A DNA stretch of 64,000 nt. It comes from Echinarachnius parma. Lineage: Eukaryota; Echinodermata; Echinoidea; Clypeasteroida; Echinarachniidae. The notes beneath the pieces were generated by a model that saw only the letters and a program-made list of their open reading frames with translations, made no database searches and was not told the DNA's origin. The position numbers were made by a program, and so were the translations under genes. The stretch lies in contig JBAMJV010005523.1 of assembly GCA_037951105.1 (NCBI GenBank), positions 108,501-172,500 of the forward strand, in the 5' to 3' direction. This document shows, piece after piece, positions 12,191 to 23,379 of this stretch (its first letter is position 1; the number at the start of each line of letters is the position of its first letter).

Positions 12191-12332
12191 GGTCGCGCGT
12201 GAACGATATGTGCGACGCGCTCTCCTGAAATGCGTTCTGGCCGCAAAGGAACGTTTGTTGAGGTCGCGCGTGAACGATATGTGCGACGCGCTCTCTTGAA
12301 ATGCGTTCTGGCCGCAAATGAACGTTTGTTGA
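12191..12332. repeat. Two direct 71-bp repeats, CpG-rich
   Basis: The unit beginning GGTCGCGCGTGAACGATATG and ending GAACGTTTGTTGA occurs twice back to back, with two or three differences. Block B has a single copy near 62355-62425. It lies upstream of Death exon A2 in transcription direction. Noncoding. Confidence 0.75.
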
Positions 12333-12542
12333 GGCCTTAAAGTTTAACATGGTCTTAAAGGTATGGTCATAAGAAAACTGCCTCAAAATTGGGTTTTACT
12401 GTATCTAAGGTAGATTTTCATGAAGATTACTAATACAAACATATTTTCCTCGTGGGAAAACCCGGTAAAATAAAAAAAAATCAACTTGTAAATTCACTTT
12501 CGGAACCCCCATAAAAAAACTGAGTCCCGGGCGAACAAAAAA

Positions 12543-12564
12543 TGACGTCATCTTTGTGACGTCA
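12543..12564. promoter_or_regulatory. Pair of CRE-like palindromes
   Basis: TGACGTCA occurs at 12543-12550 and again at 12557-12564, 14 bp apart. This is the full consensus site for CREB/ATF-type factors. It lies about 500 bp upstream of the minus-strand Death exon A2. A CTATAAATGAC TATA-like word on the plus strand lies near 12905. Regulatory use is inferred from the motif only. Confidence 0.35.
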
Positions 12565-12569
12565 CCTGC

Positions 12570-13130
12570 AGGCAATCGCAGTTTAGCTCGGTCATAGTCG
12601 TACACGCTGAGTGCAATACTCACGTTGACACAGAGATATTATTTCCATTTGTTTCAATATTTGCAAACATTTGTTCAGGTTTATATCATGGACGATATAC
12701 ACTCAGATGTGTAGCTGCATCCTGCTACAATTCATTTCTTAGCAATTCTTAAGCATTTTCAGTAAAACCTCAATTTACAAGCAAAAACGAGTTTGTTTTA
12801 CAAGCAAGTCATAGGCTCTGCATGTAAACAATGCACATTCCTCCGCGTTGCGGTCTGCATGTGATGTCATGAATCGGGTGACACGTGCGCACATTCCCGC
12901 TCTGCTATAAATGACTTTTTTTTAGGAGCATGGAACGCCGATGCGTAATAAAGCAAAAAAGTTGCATGAAATTTACCTTTTTTCCCAACTTAAGGATTTC
13001 TTTGAAAAAAAAAGTGTGGTATATCAATAAAGGCACATATTTAAAGTTATAAACCTGAATCAAAGCCGGGATTTTCCCCCTCCTTTAAAGTGTAACACGG
13101 TGCCTAATTAGCTACTGACAAAGTAGATAC
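12570..13130. other. Unassigned AT-rich sequence
   Basis: No exon or known repeat is recognised. Parts near 12890-13010 resemble 62880-62960 loosely, which suggests that the block duplication may extend somewhat further. Confidence 0.4.
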
Positions 13131-13142
13131 TGCGTGCGCGTG

Positions 13143-15466
13143 CGTATGGCAAGCCGTTTTAACATTTATTCCTATTTCTTGATATCAAGAATTCAATTCT
13201 TGATATCAAGAATTCGACTTCTTGATATCAAGAATTCATTTCTTGATATCAAGAATTCAATTATTGATATCAAGAATTACCATTGCTTTACAACAGAAAA
13301 TCATTTCTTGATATCAAGAATTCATTTCTTGATATCAAGAAATCAATTCTTGATATCAAGAATTCATTTCTTGATATCAAGAATTCAATTCTTGATATCA
13401 AGAATTCATTTCTTGATATCAAGAATTCGAATTCTTGATATCAAGAATTCGAATTCTTGATATCAAGAAATAATTTTCTGTTGTTAACCAATGGTAAATC
13501 TTGATATCAAGAATTCAATTCTTGATATCAAGAATTCGATTTCTTGATATCAAGAATTCATTTCGTGATATCAAGAATTCGATTTCTTGATATCAAGAAT
13601 TCATTTCTTGATATCAAGAATTCGAATTCTTGATATCAAGAATTCGATTTCTTGATATCAAGAATTAATTTCTTGATATCAAGAATTTATTTTTTGATAT
13701 CAAGAATTCGATTTCTTGATATCAAGAAATCAATTCTTGATATCAAGAATTCATTTGGATATCGAGCTCAAAAGTAGTGGATAAATTCACAGTTGAATTC
13801 GAACGCGAGAGTTGTGCAGGTATTCATTCTGATTTCGAACGCAAGATTTGAGCAGGATTACATTCTGATTTCGAACGCAAGATTTGAGCAGGATTACATT
13901 CTGATTTCGAACGCAAGATTTGAGCAGGATTACATTCTGATTTCGAACGCAAAAGTATTGCACGATTTCCTCCTGAGCGGTGCGGTGTCTAGTCCAGATT
14001 CAGGAAGTGCTTTGTGAACACACACCATGTACACACCGCCCTATACGACTCGCGCTATAGCTAGAGCCTATTCACAAAACTGCCGCATAGCAGTCTCTAG
14101 TCCAGATTCAGGGCGTGCTTTGTGAACACACACCATAGATCTGTGTACACACCGCCCTAGAGCCTAAGTAAACATAACTGCTGCAGTCTGAGCCCAAATA
14201 TCGGCCACGTGCGTTTTTATCATTTCGTGATATGTTGCCAATAAACGTTGCGTAAACCTGTTGTAAAGATTGTCCCTTGTGCAATAAATATGTCCACGTG
14301 TTTTTCTGAATGATCAATTGTAAAATATACTTGTATTTTAGTTGAAATAGTAACGTCAGATGTGATATTTTAAAAGCAAAATAACTTCTAAAAAGACTTA
14401 CAAATACGCATTGTAAATGCACAATTTGGCAACATATCACAAATTCATTAGTTCCGCATGAATTCTTGATATGTTGCCAATTTATCATTTTTACAATGCG
14501 TGTTTTGTAAGTCAATTTAGATGTCTTTTTGCTGAAAATGATCAGATCGGACAGTATTATTTTAAATGACGTGATCAAAAATATTTTGAAATAAATTGCG
14601 CAGTAAAAACGTGAATATATTATTACACACGGGGTAATCTTTGCTACAGGTTTGCGCATTGTCTATTGGCAACATATCACGAAATGATTTCTTGATATGT
14701 TGCCGTTTTACGTTTTTGAAAGACGTGTGTTTTATAACAAGTAATTAAACTGGAAAATCACATCCAACATTTTCAATGTAACATTAATCAATGGTCTAAA
14801 AAACATATGTTTAAACAGTATGAAATGAAAATTTTCTACAAGGAATATCACAGAGACAGTAAATGCACTGCAAACTGGCAACATGAATTCTTGCATTAGT
14901 TGAATTTTCGCGATACATTGACTTTCGACACCGCACCACTCAGGCAGGATTCATTCGTGCACAACTTTTGCGTTCGAAATCGAATCACAATGAATTTGAG
15001 CGCAACTTTTGAGCACGAAATCAGAATGAATTTCTGCATTACATTTGCGCTCGAAATCAACTGTGAATTTTTGCATTACTTTTGCGCTCGATATCAAAAT
15101 AATTCTTGCAATAGTCTTGCGTTCGAAATACGAATTGAATTCTTGATATCATGAATTCTATGTTTTGATATCAAGATTTGAATTCTTGATATCAAGAAAT
15201 GAATTCTTGATATCAAGAATTGAATTCTTGATATCAAGAAATGAATTCTTGATATCAAGAATTGATTTCTTGATATCAAGAAATGAATTCTTGATATCAA
15301 GAAATGATTTTCTGTTGTAAAGCAATGGTAATTCTTGATATCAAGAATTGAATTCTTGATATCAAGAAATGAATTTTTGATATCAAGAAGTCGAATTCTT
15401 GATATCAAGAATTGAATTCTTGATATCAAGAAATAGGAATAAATGTTAAAACGGCTTGCCATACGT
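13143..15466. mobile_element. 2.3-kb foldback element built on GAATTC/GATATC palindromes
   Basis: The outer ends are inverse copies: CGTATGGCAAGCCGTTTTAA at the left, TTAAAACGGCTTGCCATACG at the right. The arms contain about 25 (left) and 13 (right) copies of TTGATATCAAG, usually separated by AATTC words, so each arm is itself palindromic. The arms also share TTTCTGTTGTAAAGCAATGG. The centre holds inverted arrays of TTCGAACGCAAGATTTGAGC-like units and several TTGGCAACATATCA words in both orientations (about 14228, 14425, 14464, 14664, 14690). Open frames inside are repeat translations. No transposase is visible. Confidence 0.8.
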
Positions 15467-15589
15467 GCGATCGCTTCTGCCTAATACCACACCGCTTCGC
15501 ATGTCACGTACGGCCGGCCGACCCGCCTGATTGTTCGTTCGTCGCGATATACTCTTGATAGATAGATCATGAAATCACACCAGCAGAAT

Positions 15590-16070
15590 GTTGTTGTTGT
15601 TTTTTTTTGTATTAAGTGAGTATTTAAGAAAAAAAGAAATAGCCTAAAAGGAAGAATAACTTTAACACAATAGGCCTATATTTAATGTTAACTTGCTGCT
15701 CTTCTTTTTCTTTGTTTCATTTTTAAAACTAGGCCTACTTCTTAAGTTATTTATTTCACTCATTAATTCTTTGTTTCTTTCCTCTTATCTTATTTCATTC
15801 TTCTTCTTCTTTTCACCTTTTTATCCTTTTATAGGCCTACTCTTTACTGTTAGGCCCAGCTAGCTATTTGATTTATTTATATTTGTTTCCATTTTCTTTC
15901 TTTTCTTCTTTCTTTCTTTCTCCTTCATTTGCTTCTTCTTTCTTTTCTTGTAAGTACATGTTCTTTCTCTTGTCCCTCTTCCCGTGTTATTTTTGTTTTC
16001 TTCCTCTATTCCTTCAGTTTCTTTGTCGAATATTGAAATGTAGACCCAACAAAACAAAATGAAACTCAAC
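15590..16070. other. Pyrimidine-rich intergenic tract
   Basis: Long TTTC/TTCTT-rich sequence with TAGGCCTA words (near 15671, 15732 and 15833). No coding signal; the open frames on both strands are compositional. Confidence 0.6.
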
Positions 16071-16089
16071 CCAAGTAAATGTGTTGTAA

Positions 16090-16640
16090 TGAATGTATAG
16101 TTCGTATAACGGAAACAGTAGCACCCAAGATAACAATAGGCAATCTTTAATTGAATGAAGTGTCAGTAGTCAAACTACTAGGAGTGCTAGTCCAAAACGA
16201 CCTGAAATGGTCCAGTCAAGTAACCGAAATCATCAAGCGAGCAAGCATGACATTGCATATGCACCGCATTCTGAAGGGTTTCAAACTTCCGGCAGAAGAT
16301 TTGCTGGTTGGTTATTGCTCATAATTATGTGCGGCCTGTTGCAGAATATTGTGCGCCTGTTTGACATTATGGCCTAACTGAACAACAGACGACCCAGATT
16401 GAGAGAATCCAGAAAAGGGCTTGTCGCCTCATGCTTGGTTCGCAGTACAATACCTATGTAGATGCATTGGCTAAATTAGGCCTCCCGTCTCTGGCTGCAC
16501 GGAGAGAGAAATTGTACTTAAATTTGGCGAATGGCTCCCTCCCTCACGTGCCTCATTGAGCTCCCGCACACTCCGCAATGGCCATCAGGACTATTCTGAG
16601 GTCTTTTGTAGGACCGAGTGATACAAGAAAAGTGCTCTGC
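16090..16640 (+). pseudogene. Reverse-transcriptase C-terminal fossil
   Basis: Broken frames encode the part after the catalytic core of a non-LTR reverse transcriptase: VKLLGVLVQNDLKWS, then VTEIIKRASMTLHM, and after a stop and a shift IERIQKRACRLMLG followed by LGLPSLAARREKLYL. These are the usual late RT motifs of CR1/Jockey-like LINEs. The catalytic domains are absent. It lies just downstream of the stop of the multi-Death gene on the opposite strand. Confidence 0.7.
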
Positions 16641-16676
16641 CATACCCCATAAGGCTATTGAATGCAAACTCATAGT

Positions 16677-17011
16677 TCATTCATAAAACATTTGTATATA
16701 TATTGTGTAGGTAAGATATTTCTCCCCTAGTCGCATCAGTCCTGCGGCATCCAGCGCGGAGCGAAGAGATGCACAAGTAGCCGTGATTGATGATTCTTTC
16801 CAGTGCTCCAACATCTGAAGGATTGTTTCTTCATGGCTGGACCCCTTCTGCTTACTAATACGTTTGATCCACTCGTTTGAATCGAGACGAAGCCCAGTGC
16901 ATAGTCTCACCGTGAAGTCATGGTCATGATAGTTGTAACACACACCACGGTAGTCATGGTTAAACGCCATCTCCCTTGCGATCTCGTTCAGGATGTCCCG
17001 TGGAATATCAT
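16677..17011 (-). CDS. Multi-Death gene, last exon (Death domain 3)
   Basis: The acceptor (AATGATTCAG, AG at 17012-17013) leaves two bases, so it joins a phase-1 exon. The domain starts DDIPRDILNEIAREM, continues through LCTGLRLDSNEWIKRI and LQMLEHWKES around the core Trp, and ends LRSALDAAGLMRLGEKYL, all typical of a Death fold. About 11 residues follow, then a TGA stop at 16677. Unlike the exons at 8688 and 11750, there is no donor at the end, so this is a true terminal exon. The best partner upstream is the exon ending at 18088, where G plus AT makes a GAT codon. Confidence 0.8.
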
Positions 17012-17019
17012 CTGAATCA

Positions 17020-18010
17020 TTTGTGGGGTTTTAACACGACATGGTTTTTAGATCATTGTATAATTTATCAAAGTAAGTGAGACACAAGGATGACTGAATT
17101 GATGTATGTAATTATCATTATTCTACAAAGCTTATAAATTACATTTCTTCGAGCTTGTTTATGTTATATTTAATCATTCACACTTTCCTGATCATCGCCG
17201 TAATAGCCACGTATTGCCATGTTCGTGTCATGAAATGAAACGTGGCTATTTAATTGCTATTTCCTGTCACCAGCGTAACAATAAGTGACAGTTACTATAA
17301 GTGTAATTGGCACTTACGTTTAGGCAGCGCTAAATGTTCAAGATGTTCAGAATTCGGCCATTATTTTTAAGTCAGCCATGTTGACTATCGTGGCTAGTGT
17401 AACGGTTATGGGAGTGGCCGGGTGTCTGACTTGGCCATTCTCTGGATATTCCATGGCTCTACAAGACCCGCGTATTACCATGATTACGGAGTGCTTAATA
17501 TGGTGCCGTAAAATAATATTATATTGTTTAAACGGTATACGTCTACTGTTGCTTTACATGGCCCTTTCTCCACATCTTTGCGGTGATGTGTAACTGCGAC
17601 ACTAATGAAGAAAGCAAAGAAAATGAGATTCTACGTGAATCTAACCCGGGAACTCCGGATTGCTCGACCAGTTCCCCCTGACCACTAAGCTAGAAGCTCT
17701 TATGACGGAGATTCTTCCCCAAAACCGATTTGAACGCCTATACTAAATGACTAATTTGAGCTTGAATATAGATAGTAACTATTTATATTGCCCTGGCTGA
17801 CCCAATTACTGCGCTATATGTTGTTGTTGTTGTGCGTTAAAAACAAAGGCTACAATACTAACAATGATTTAGCAGTTCAATGTTCAATGTTCAATGTTCA
17901 ATTTTATTTCATTTTCAACAAGAAGGTACATATATGTACATGAATAAGTCACAACAACATTTGTGAAGTATAAACAATAAATTATAAACATTGGGAATCA
18001 AACATTTGTG
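17020..18010. other. Intron or noncoding stretch
   Basis: This lies between the last exon and the one before it. It contains GTTGTTGTTGTTGTGCGTT-like sequence near 17821 and a short TTCAATG direct repeat near 17877-17900. No exon is seen. Confidence 0.5.
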
Positions 18011-18016
18011 TTTATT
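18011..18016 (-). terminator. Poly(A) signal next to an alternative stop
   Basis: AATAAA on the minus strand begins two bases after the TAA that ends the read-through form of the 18088-18255 exon. It could serve an alternative transcript. The hexamer is common in AT-rich DNA, so chance is possible. Confidence 0.35.
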
Positions 18017-18087
18017 TTAAAAATAAGATACAATTCTTTTGGGGGCATTTAAGTAGTCCACCATTCCAGCGAACCCGGATTCTTTAC

Positions 18088-18255
18088 CTTGCGTCTTGTA
18101 AAGTCGTTTCCCATCGCTGTAAGATAACTCATTTACTTTCGCCGAGAAACTTGCGTCAGGTTTGGAAGGCTTGCCATCAGGTGTTGGAATGAGGATGTCC
18201 TTCACCTGGCAAGCAATATCTCCTACATTGGTTGTGTCTTTCAACTTATCAAGCC
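18088..18255 (-). CDS. Multi-Death gene, linker exon before Death domain 3
   Basis: The acceptor is CCACTCCAACAG; two bases precede 55 codons, and the donor is AAG/GTAAAG. The exon is 168 bp and phase 1 at both ends. The translation contains DKLKDTTNVGDIACQVKDI, then a Pro-rich turn and VNELSYSDGKRLYKTQ. I do not recognise the family. If the donor is skipped, the frame runs 23 codons further to TAA at 18017-18019, directly followed by AATAAA (18016-18011). That would give a shorter protein lacking Death domain 3. Confidence 0.7.
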
Positions 18256-18515
18256 CTGTTGGAGTGGATAGTTAAATAGCATAACATACACATACAACGA
18301 ATATTTTTCATTTGAATAAGAAAGTCTATCAATTAGAAAAATATTATTATGAGTAGTATTTTTTAATGTCATTATTATCCTTTGATTATGAACAGAATTG
18401 AGCAAAACATAACAGCACTATTTCAGTGTATCTCTTGATATGGAAGGGCTACCTGCATGAGAACCATAGTCGTACGCAAAGGGTGTTTTTTTTTTTTGGG
18501 GGGGGGGGGGGGGGG

Positions 18516-19045
18516 TAAAGGGGTAGTACAGTTTTGTAAGGCTGCGCTTTAGTAACCAGACCTGCACAATAACATTACAAACTAATAATTATAACTCCAA
18601 ACTGCTCGAAAAGGTATAGAAAATTAATAACGACTAAGTGAAAAGCATGTTATCATTAAAAAAAAGCCATTCAAACATAGAAGGGCGCTCTCTAAAAAAA
18701 CATTGGTTTTCATACAAAAGTTTGCATGTAATGTTGTGTTGAAAGAATGATTAAATCGAGAGATCATCAACAACTAATTAAAAACACCTTTTGAAAAATG
18801 TTGAAAAAGTGTAAGCATGTTTTTGTATTCTTTTAAATCATCGAATAAATCTGGGCCCCATATTTATTACGATCGGATATATGTGTTGATATTTCAGCCG
18901 TTTCTGAACCGATTTTGATCAAATAAAGTTTATGCTGCCATTAAAGTTGGATGCTCTTTCAAATTTCACACTCAGTTTTTCATTATCTCATCAAAAACGT
19001 ATGTTGTTCAGCGCCCTCTATACCAAAACTGAACTACCCCTTTAA
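18516..19045. mobile_element. TTAA MITE, family i, reverse orientation
   Basis: It starts TAAAGGGGTAGTACAGTTTT and ends AACTGAACTACCCCTTTAA. The body is the reverse complement of the 4391 element in part (GGGCCCCATATTTATT, CAGCCGTTTCTGAACC). It lies in an intron of the multi-Death gene. A T-then-G homopolymer precedes it (about 18486-18515). Confidence 0.75.
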
Positions 19046-19159
19046 ACATCCCATTGACCAAAAACAATAACTGTTTTGGGGAAAAAGGGGATGTCCCCCT
19101 TTACCACTTCGAACACCGGGTCTAGAGTCCACTTTGTATCGGTCTCGCCCTTCATAACC

Positions 19160-19200
19160 AATGGTCTCCCCCCCCCCCCCCCCCCCCCCTCCCCCTCCGC
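19160..19200. repeat. Poly-C tract with flanking GGTCTCGG-type sequence
   Basis: A C homopolymer interrupted once by T lies between phrases (GGTCTCCCC, GTGGTCTCGGCCTCGG) that recur next to other C tracts at 32090-32280, 32770 and 60720-60780. This looks like part of a poly-C-bearing repeat family. Confidence 0.5.
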
Positions 19201-19682
19201 TTACACGAGTCTCATTCAGTGGTCTCGGCCTCGGAAATTTATGCCGACGAAATAACACCCCACTTGATCCTGGGTACGCTAATGATGATTAACAACTATG
19301 ATTCTATCTTGGTTGTAGTTATTTGATAATTTCTCTACATTTTTTCAAAGAATTATGTTTGCATTATTGCGTTGTCGCTCTCTTTGTCTCTCTATCTTTC
19401 CATTTGACCGATGCAAGTAGAATTGTTCAATGCGTGGATAATATTTTAACTGCAATATCAGTTCTATGCAAGACTTTGTTTTGTTTCATTGTTAAATTCT
19501 GTGTTTTATTGTCACAATTAAAACCTGTTTAGGGATTAGATACTTTTTCTTCCGAACCGTTTTAACAATCTCCTTTACCAATCAACTTATTCTAAAAATA
19601 TGTTGTCTAATGTAACTTCCATGCCTAGGAACTATTAGACTATATTAAAAACTATTGAATAAACCACGAAACGAAGCAAAAC

Positions 19683-19922
19683 CTCTCTCGGAGAAAACAA
19701 TGACTTGCAAGTGGATGACATGTGGCTCCACGTTGATGCCGCAGAGATGATACTCCTGGTCGTCTTTGTCCTTGATGATTTCCTGAAGCCCCGTCAATGT
19801 CTGGACGCACTGCTGGATGGCTTTCGAAGTATCCTTCTCGGTTCTGTTGACCGCTGGTTGCACGACACGTTCCGCTTTGTCCTGAATCTCCCGGACTTGA
19901 TGCTGAGCGTCGATTGTTGTTT
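19683..19922 (-). CDS. Multi-Death gene, helical exon
   Basis: The exon is 240 bp with an acceptor TTTTCTTAAG, two leading bases, 79 codons and a donor GAG/GTTTTG (phase 1). The first two thirds are strongly helical and charged (DAQHQVREIQDKAERVVQPA, then KAIQQCVQTLTGLQEIIKD). The last third looks like beta strands (GINVEPHVIHLQVIVFSERG). It joins the exon at 18255 as a GGG codon. I do not recognise the family; a coiled coil followed by a small beta unit is what can be seen. The donor is weaker than the others, so the 3' edge is less certain. Confidence 0.65.
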
Positions 19923-19949
19923 CTTAAGAAAATAATGAGCACATAATCG

Positions 19950-20420
19950 AATACAGCTAGTGATGTTAGAGTGATCTAGTAATATCGCCAAAATGCACAG
20001 ATGTTACTTGGAGCTCTAGTGATTTTCTCATACCTTTTTTTTTTTTTTACCAATAGAAAGATGGGACAGGTTTAGGTTTTCCGAATTTCCCTTTCGTAAA
20101 AAAAAAAAAATTACGATTGAAGTGTTCGGAATTTTTATTATCCACTCTAAAGTTATCCACTTTAATTGTGAACAGAGGCAGTTCAATGCGTAAAGCGAAT
20201 ATCATGTTGCATTTCCGCTCATTACCTGTCCATATAATATCAATTTAACATGAAATGTTCACACATTACTCAGTGGACATGTCATATCACAACAGTAAAC
20301 AATTAATCAACCATTTATTACTCTTTGCACATGCCAACAAAGTTACTACATCGCTTCAAGGTAGCATGTAATGCATCAAAATAAACAAAAACGCAATAAG
20401 CTGTAAAACCTCAATGTTCA
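19950..20420. repeat. Dispersed repeat, family D
   Basis: Begins near GTTAGAGTGATCTAGTAATATCGCC and shows the family phrases CTCATACC, GACAGGTTTAGG, ACGATTGAAGTGTTCGG, ATTACCTGTCCATATAA and GTTACTACATCG. Compare with 55855-56540. It is intronic and interrupted by homopolymers. Confidence 0.55.
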
Positions 20421-20998
20421 ATTAAAATTGATTTGATAATCGATTGCAATGACATAAAAGAAAAATGTTACAAATACAAGAAACAAAACGAAATGCATAT
20501 TTTGTTAGTTTGCCAATCTAAATATTTCTTTATGATAATTTGGATGGCCTTTTATGACTCCTTCATTATACAAAGTTAAGGTTAAACCAAAATATCACAT
20601 TAAAAAATATGTAATTATAATAAATATAATTACTACAAAATTATACCAAATAATAAAATAATGAAATACATGTACATAAAACTAAGAATATTCCGATAAT
20701 TTATTAGCTCTGATAATACTTTTGCCACCTACTAAAATCATCAACGTATTCTTGTAGAGTACGTCACACAGTATAATGTGTCAATCATAGTAAATATCGG
20801 ACGCATGATAGCCATGATCTCAGACGTCATAAAGCGATGTGAAAATAAAATTGAATTGAATTGAATTGAATATAATATCAGCTCCCCCGACCTCCTCACA
20901 CATATGACATACGTCCTGAGCAGGTCCGAAAGGCTAAACCTTTTATGGTAAACGCGATTACTCAACTTTTATTAACATAATGTAGTACACTTTCTTAC

Positions 20999-21088
20999 TG
21001 TAAACATGTTCTTCCCCTCTGTGTGGCTCTTCGGGATCAACGAGCGTCACTTCTCCAGTCTGGGCATTCTTCTTCAGGTGGCCCTTTT
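20999..21088 (-). CDS. Multi-Death gene, short charged linker exon
   Basis: A 90-bp exon, phase 1 at both ends: acceptor CTTGTAACAG, donor CA/GTAAGAAAG. It encodes a hydrophilic linker containing KGHLKKNAQTGEVTLVDPEE. It follows Death domain 2 and probably separates it from the helical exon. The strong donor and matching phases support it. Confidence 0.7.
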
Positions 21089-21321
21089 CTGTTACAAGAA
21101 ATTAAAGGTAGTTCGGAGTCTTAAATCAGACGCGCGGTGGCATCTTGTGAACTTCGGACACATTTTTCAATTGATTGACGTCGTGTCACATTACAAAACA
21201 AAATTGAATTTCGTGGAAATATGTGGTATATATATATACGTTATAGTACATTTGTATAACATAACAAATAATAACTCGAGCAGTGCTAGTGAAAAGAGAG
21301 AGTCCAAAACCGATATATTAC

Positions 21322-21642
21322 CAAGCTGTCTTGCTACTTGATTTAAGCTACAAGCTTTCAAAACTTTGGACACGGTCCTCTTCTGATCTACGTCTGGTTC
21401 TTGTCCAGCCTTCCAATCGTATAGGACTTGATACATCTGCAAATTAGCGTTGCCTCGGTGATTGCAACGTATGGCGTCCACCTTGTTGTATGGCGTATCT
21501 AGTCTCAGAGAGACTGGCACGACGTCTCCCATAGGAATCACTTCCGCAAGGTGGTATAGTTGGATGTCTTCCAAGATGGTTTCAACGGCTTGATCCTGAC
21601 CCTTTTCCGACCGGGTGATATACGACGACGGGTGTTCGGGTG
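21322..21642 (-). CDS. Multi-Death gene, Death domain 2
   Basis: A 321-bp exon (acceptor ACCACTTTGAAG, donor CTTG/GTAATA), phase 1 at both ends. After a short linker the fold reads ILEDIQLYHLAEVIPMGD, VSLRLDTPYNKVDAIRCNHR, the LYDWKAGQEPDVDQK segment with the core Trp, and TVSKVLKACSLNQVARQLE. This is a Death-fold domain with the usual six-helix spacing. Exon length and domain boundaries coincide, as expected for a shuffled module. Confidence 0.8.
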
Positions 21643-22177
21643 CTTCAAAGTGGTGTTTTTTTGTTTGCAAAAGAGATATTTAAGACTTCTATTAAGTACC
21701 AATAGCAATGCAAGATTATTCTGAATTATGTGGTATAGTTTCATAGAAAAAGAACACTGTTTACCTTCTGATAAAGGTTGCCAATTTAAGTAGGATGTTA
21801 TTACGTAAATACTGCCCATTGATTTTGATTACAACCAAAAGGCGTTCTGGAATTCTCAATTCAATCATAAGTAAATACATAATTAGGGAAACATTTGGAA
21901 AAACGAAAGCAATTTCCTTCTTCTATTGCCATGAACAAAATAAGAAAGTACTTGAGAAATGGGGATGACCACATGACTTGGGATGATCTAAATTAAGTTA
22001 ATGGATAACTAGTTATCAATAGACCAGAAGCAATGGGAATTTAATAGCAACCATCATGGCTGCAGCAAGCAATCGTCCACAAAGTAACATGAACTCCCTA
22101 CTCACTGCAAGAGGAAAGTCATCGTTAAACTAAATTTCTCAAGAATCTTAAATTAAAAAACGCTACGAACGCAATAC

Positions 22178-22432
22178 CTTTCTTTGCAAGTGAGTCTTGC
22201 CATGCGTCCATACTGAGCAAGATGTCCTTCAGTTCTTGTCCGCGAACCAGGGCATCGTCCGTCTCACTGCCCCGAATCCACGCCACCAGCATGGCGAAGG
22301 TCACCTCTGGGAAGGCACCATGCACGTTGCTTTTGAAGTAGTCCAGTTTGGGGAGTTTGAACCCAAGGCTCACCCCAAGTTTGGTGTAGTTGGACACCAC
22401 GATGTTCTCACTCAGGCTCCACAGGTTTATTT
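22178..22432 (-). CDS. Multi-Death gene, Death domain 1
   Basis: A 255-bp exon, phase 1 at both ends (acceptor TTTCGTAACCAG, donor AAAG/GTATTG). Motifs in order: INLWSLSENIVVSNYTKLGV, LGFKLPKLDYF, then FAMLVAWIRG with the core Trp, and LKDILLSMDAWQDSLAK. It joins directly to Death domain 2, making a tandem pair with almost no spacer. Death pairs of this kind are used as scaffolds for oligomeric signalling platforms; the partner here is unknown. Confidence 0.8.
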
Positions 22433-22990
22433 CTGGTTACGAAACATTGGTGATACGGAAAATATAGTGTAAATGTGAATAACAACAACAGCAGCATCAA
22501 CAACTTGCCAAATCGATTTTCCCCTTTTTGTGGGACGGAATAAAATGAAATGAAATGAACAGCGATAGCACCATTGCAAAACATTATCGTATTTACCCTT
22601 ACAATTCTCCCTTCTGGTTATTTGGAACAATAAACAACCAACACTATTATCTAAGTTGGGGAAATCTTTTATAGACATACATCAAATTTGGTATATCCGT
22701 TTTTGTCCGATCGGCCCAATATTGTTTTTATTATTTTGGCTACATCGCATCACTTATAGTGTTTTGGTCCAAAAGATGTTTGTACCTATTGTATGTCTGT
22801 ATGTGGCCATTGCTCGATAACATCACGTCTAGCGTGACTTCCATCCTTCAAAATGTTCCCTTACATGAAAATGTAAAGATGTCCAACAAACAATGGTACA
22901 ATTTAAACAGAAGATGAATCCAAAATTAGAAGGACTGAATTAAATGTTCCTTAATGTATAGGTAAAAAAATACTCATATGACCATCTTAC

Positions 22991-23046
22991 CTGGATCAAT
23001 AAACAAACTTTCTTGAGGAGGAGGAGGATTTTTTTGTATTGTACGT
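22991..23046 (-). CDS. Multi-Death gene, Pro-rich micro-exon
   Basis: A 56-bp exon with a clear pyrimidine tract and acceptor (TTCCCACATACCTCAG) and a strong donor (CAG/GTAAGA). With one leading base it encodes RTIQKNPPPPQESLFIDP. It joins the exon ending at 23895 (AA plus A) and the one starting at 22432 (G plus AA). It acts as a flexible hinge before Death domain 1. Confidence 0.75.
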
Positions 23047-23379
23047 CTGAGGTATGTGGGAAGAAAACAAACGGTATGGATTTAGTAAGAATATATTTGT
23101 ATTCAAGGTACATTATAAACCTTGCATAGTATAAATGAAGAGTTTATGACCATGATGACAAAACCCATGAACTGATAAAGCGCATTTATAATTGATAAAG
23201 CTTTCATGTTACATAGAAAATATTGTTTTTTTAAATACCTTGTTGTATGAATATTTTTGAAAGAGATGTAGTCCAGTTTTTCTATAGGTATACTAAAATC
23301 TCACATTTGTACATTTTCATTGTTTTATCGCAATTCAATCGAATTGATGAATATTTCTCTAACGGTTTTGTATTTGATT

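Larger units (their letters stand above)
1..12340. repeat. Segmental duplication, block A
   Basis: This block is related to block B (about 49064-62450) in the same orientation. Shared landmarks in the same order are a MITE end (1-240), the 0.87-kb tandem array, three coiled-coil-type exons, two Death-domain exons and a GC-rich segment near 12200-12330. The left edge of the window cuts the block, so its true start is unknown. Sequence between about 9050 and 11600 does not match block B, where a 3.7-kb element sits instead. Identity was judged by eye, not computed. Confidence 0.85.

Noticed and set aside
12405-12623. 72-codon minus-strand frame
   Set aside because: No splice-site chain to the Death exon and no counterpart in block B.
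13134-13460. 108-codon frame with DIKN/LISRI repeats, and its mirror at 15094-15462
   Set aside because: Direct translation of the GATATC palindrome arrays of the foldback element.
14108-14659. 183-codon minus-strand frame in the centre of the foldback
   Set aside because: It runs across inverted TTGGCAACATATCA words, has AT-driven composition and no recognisable motif.
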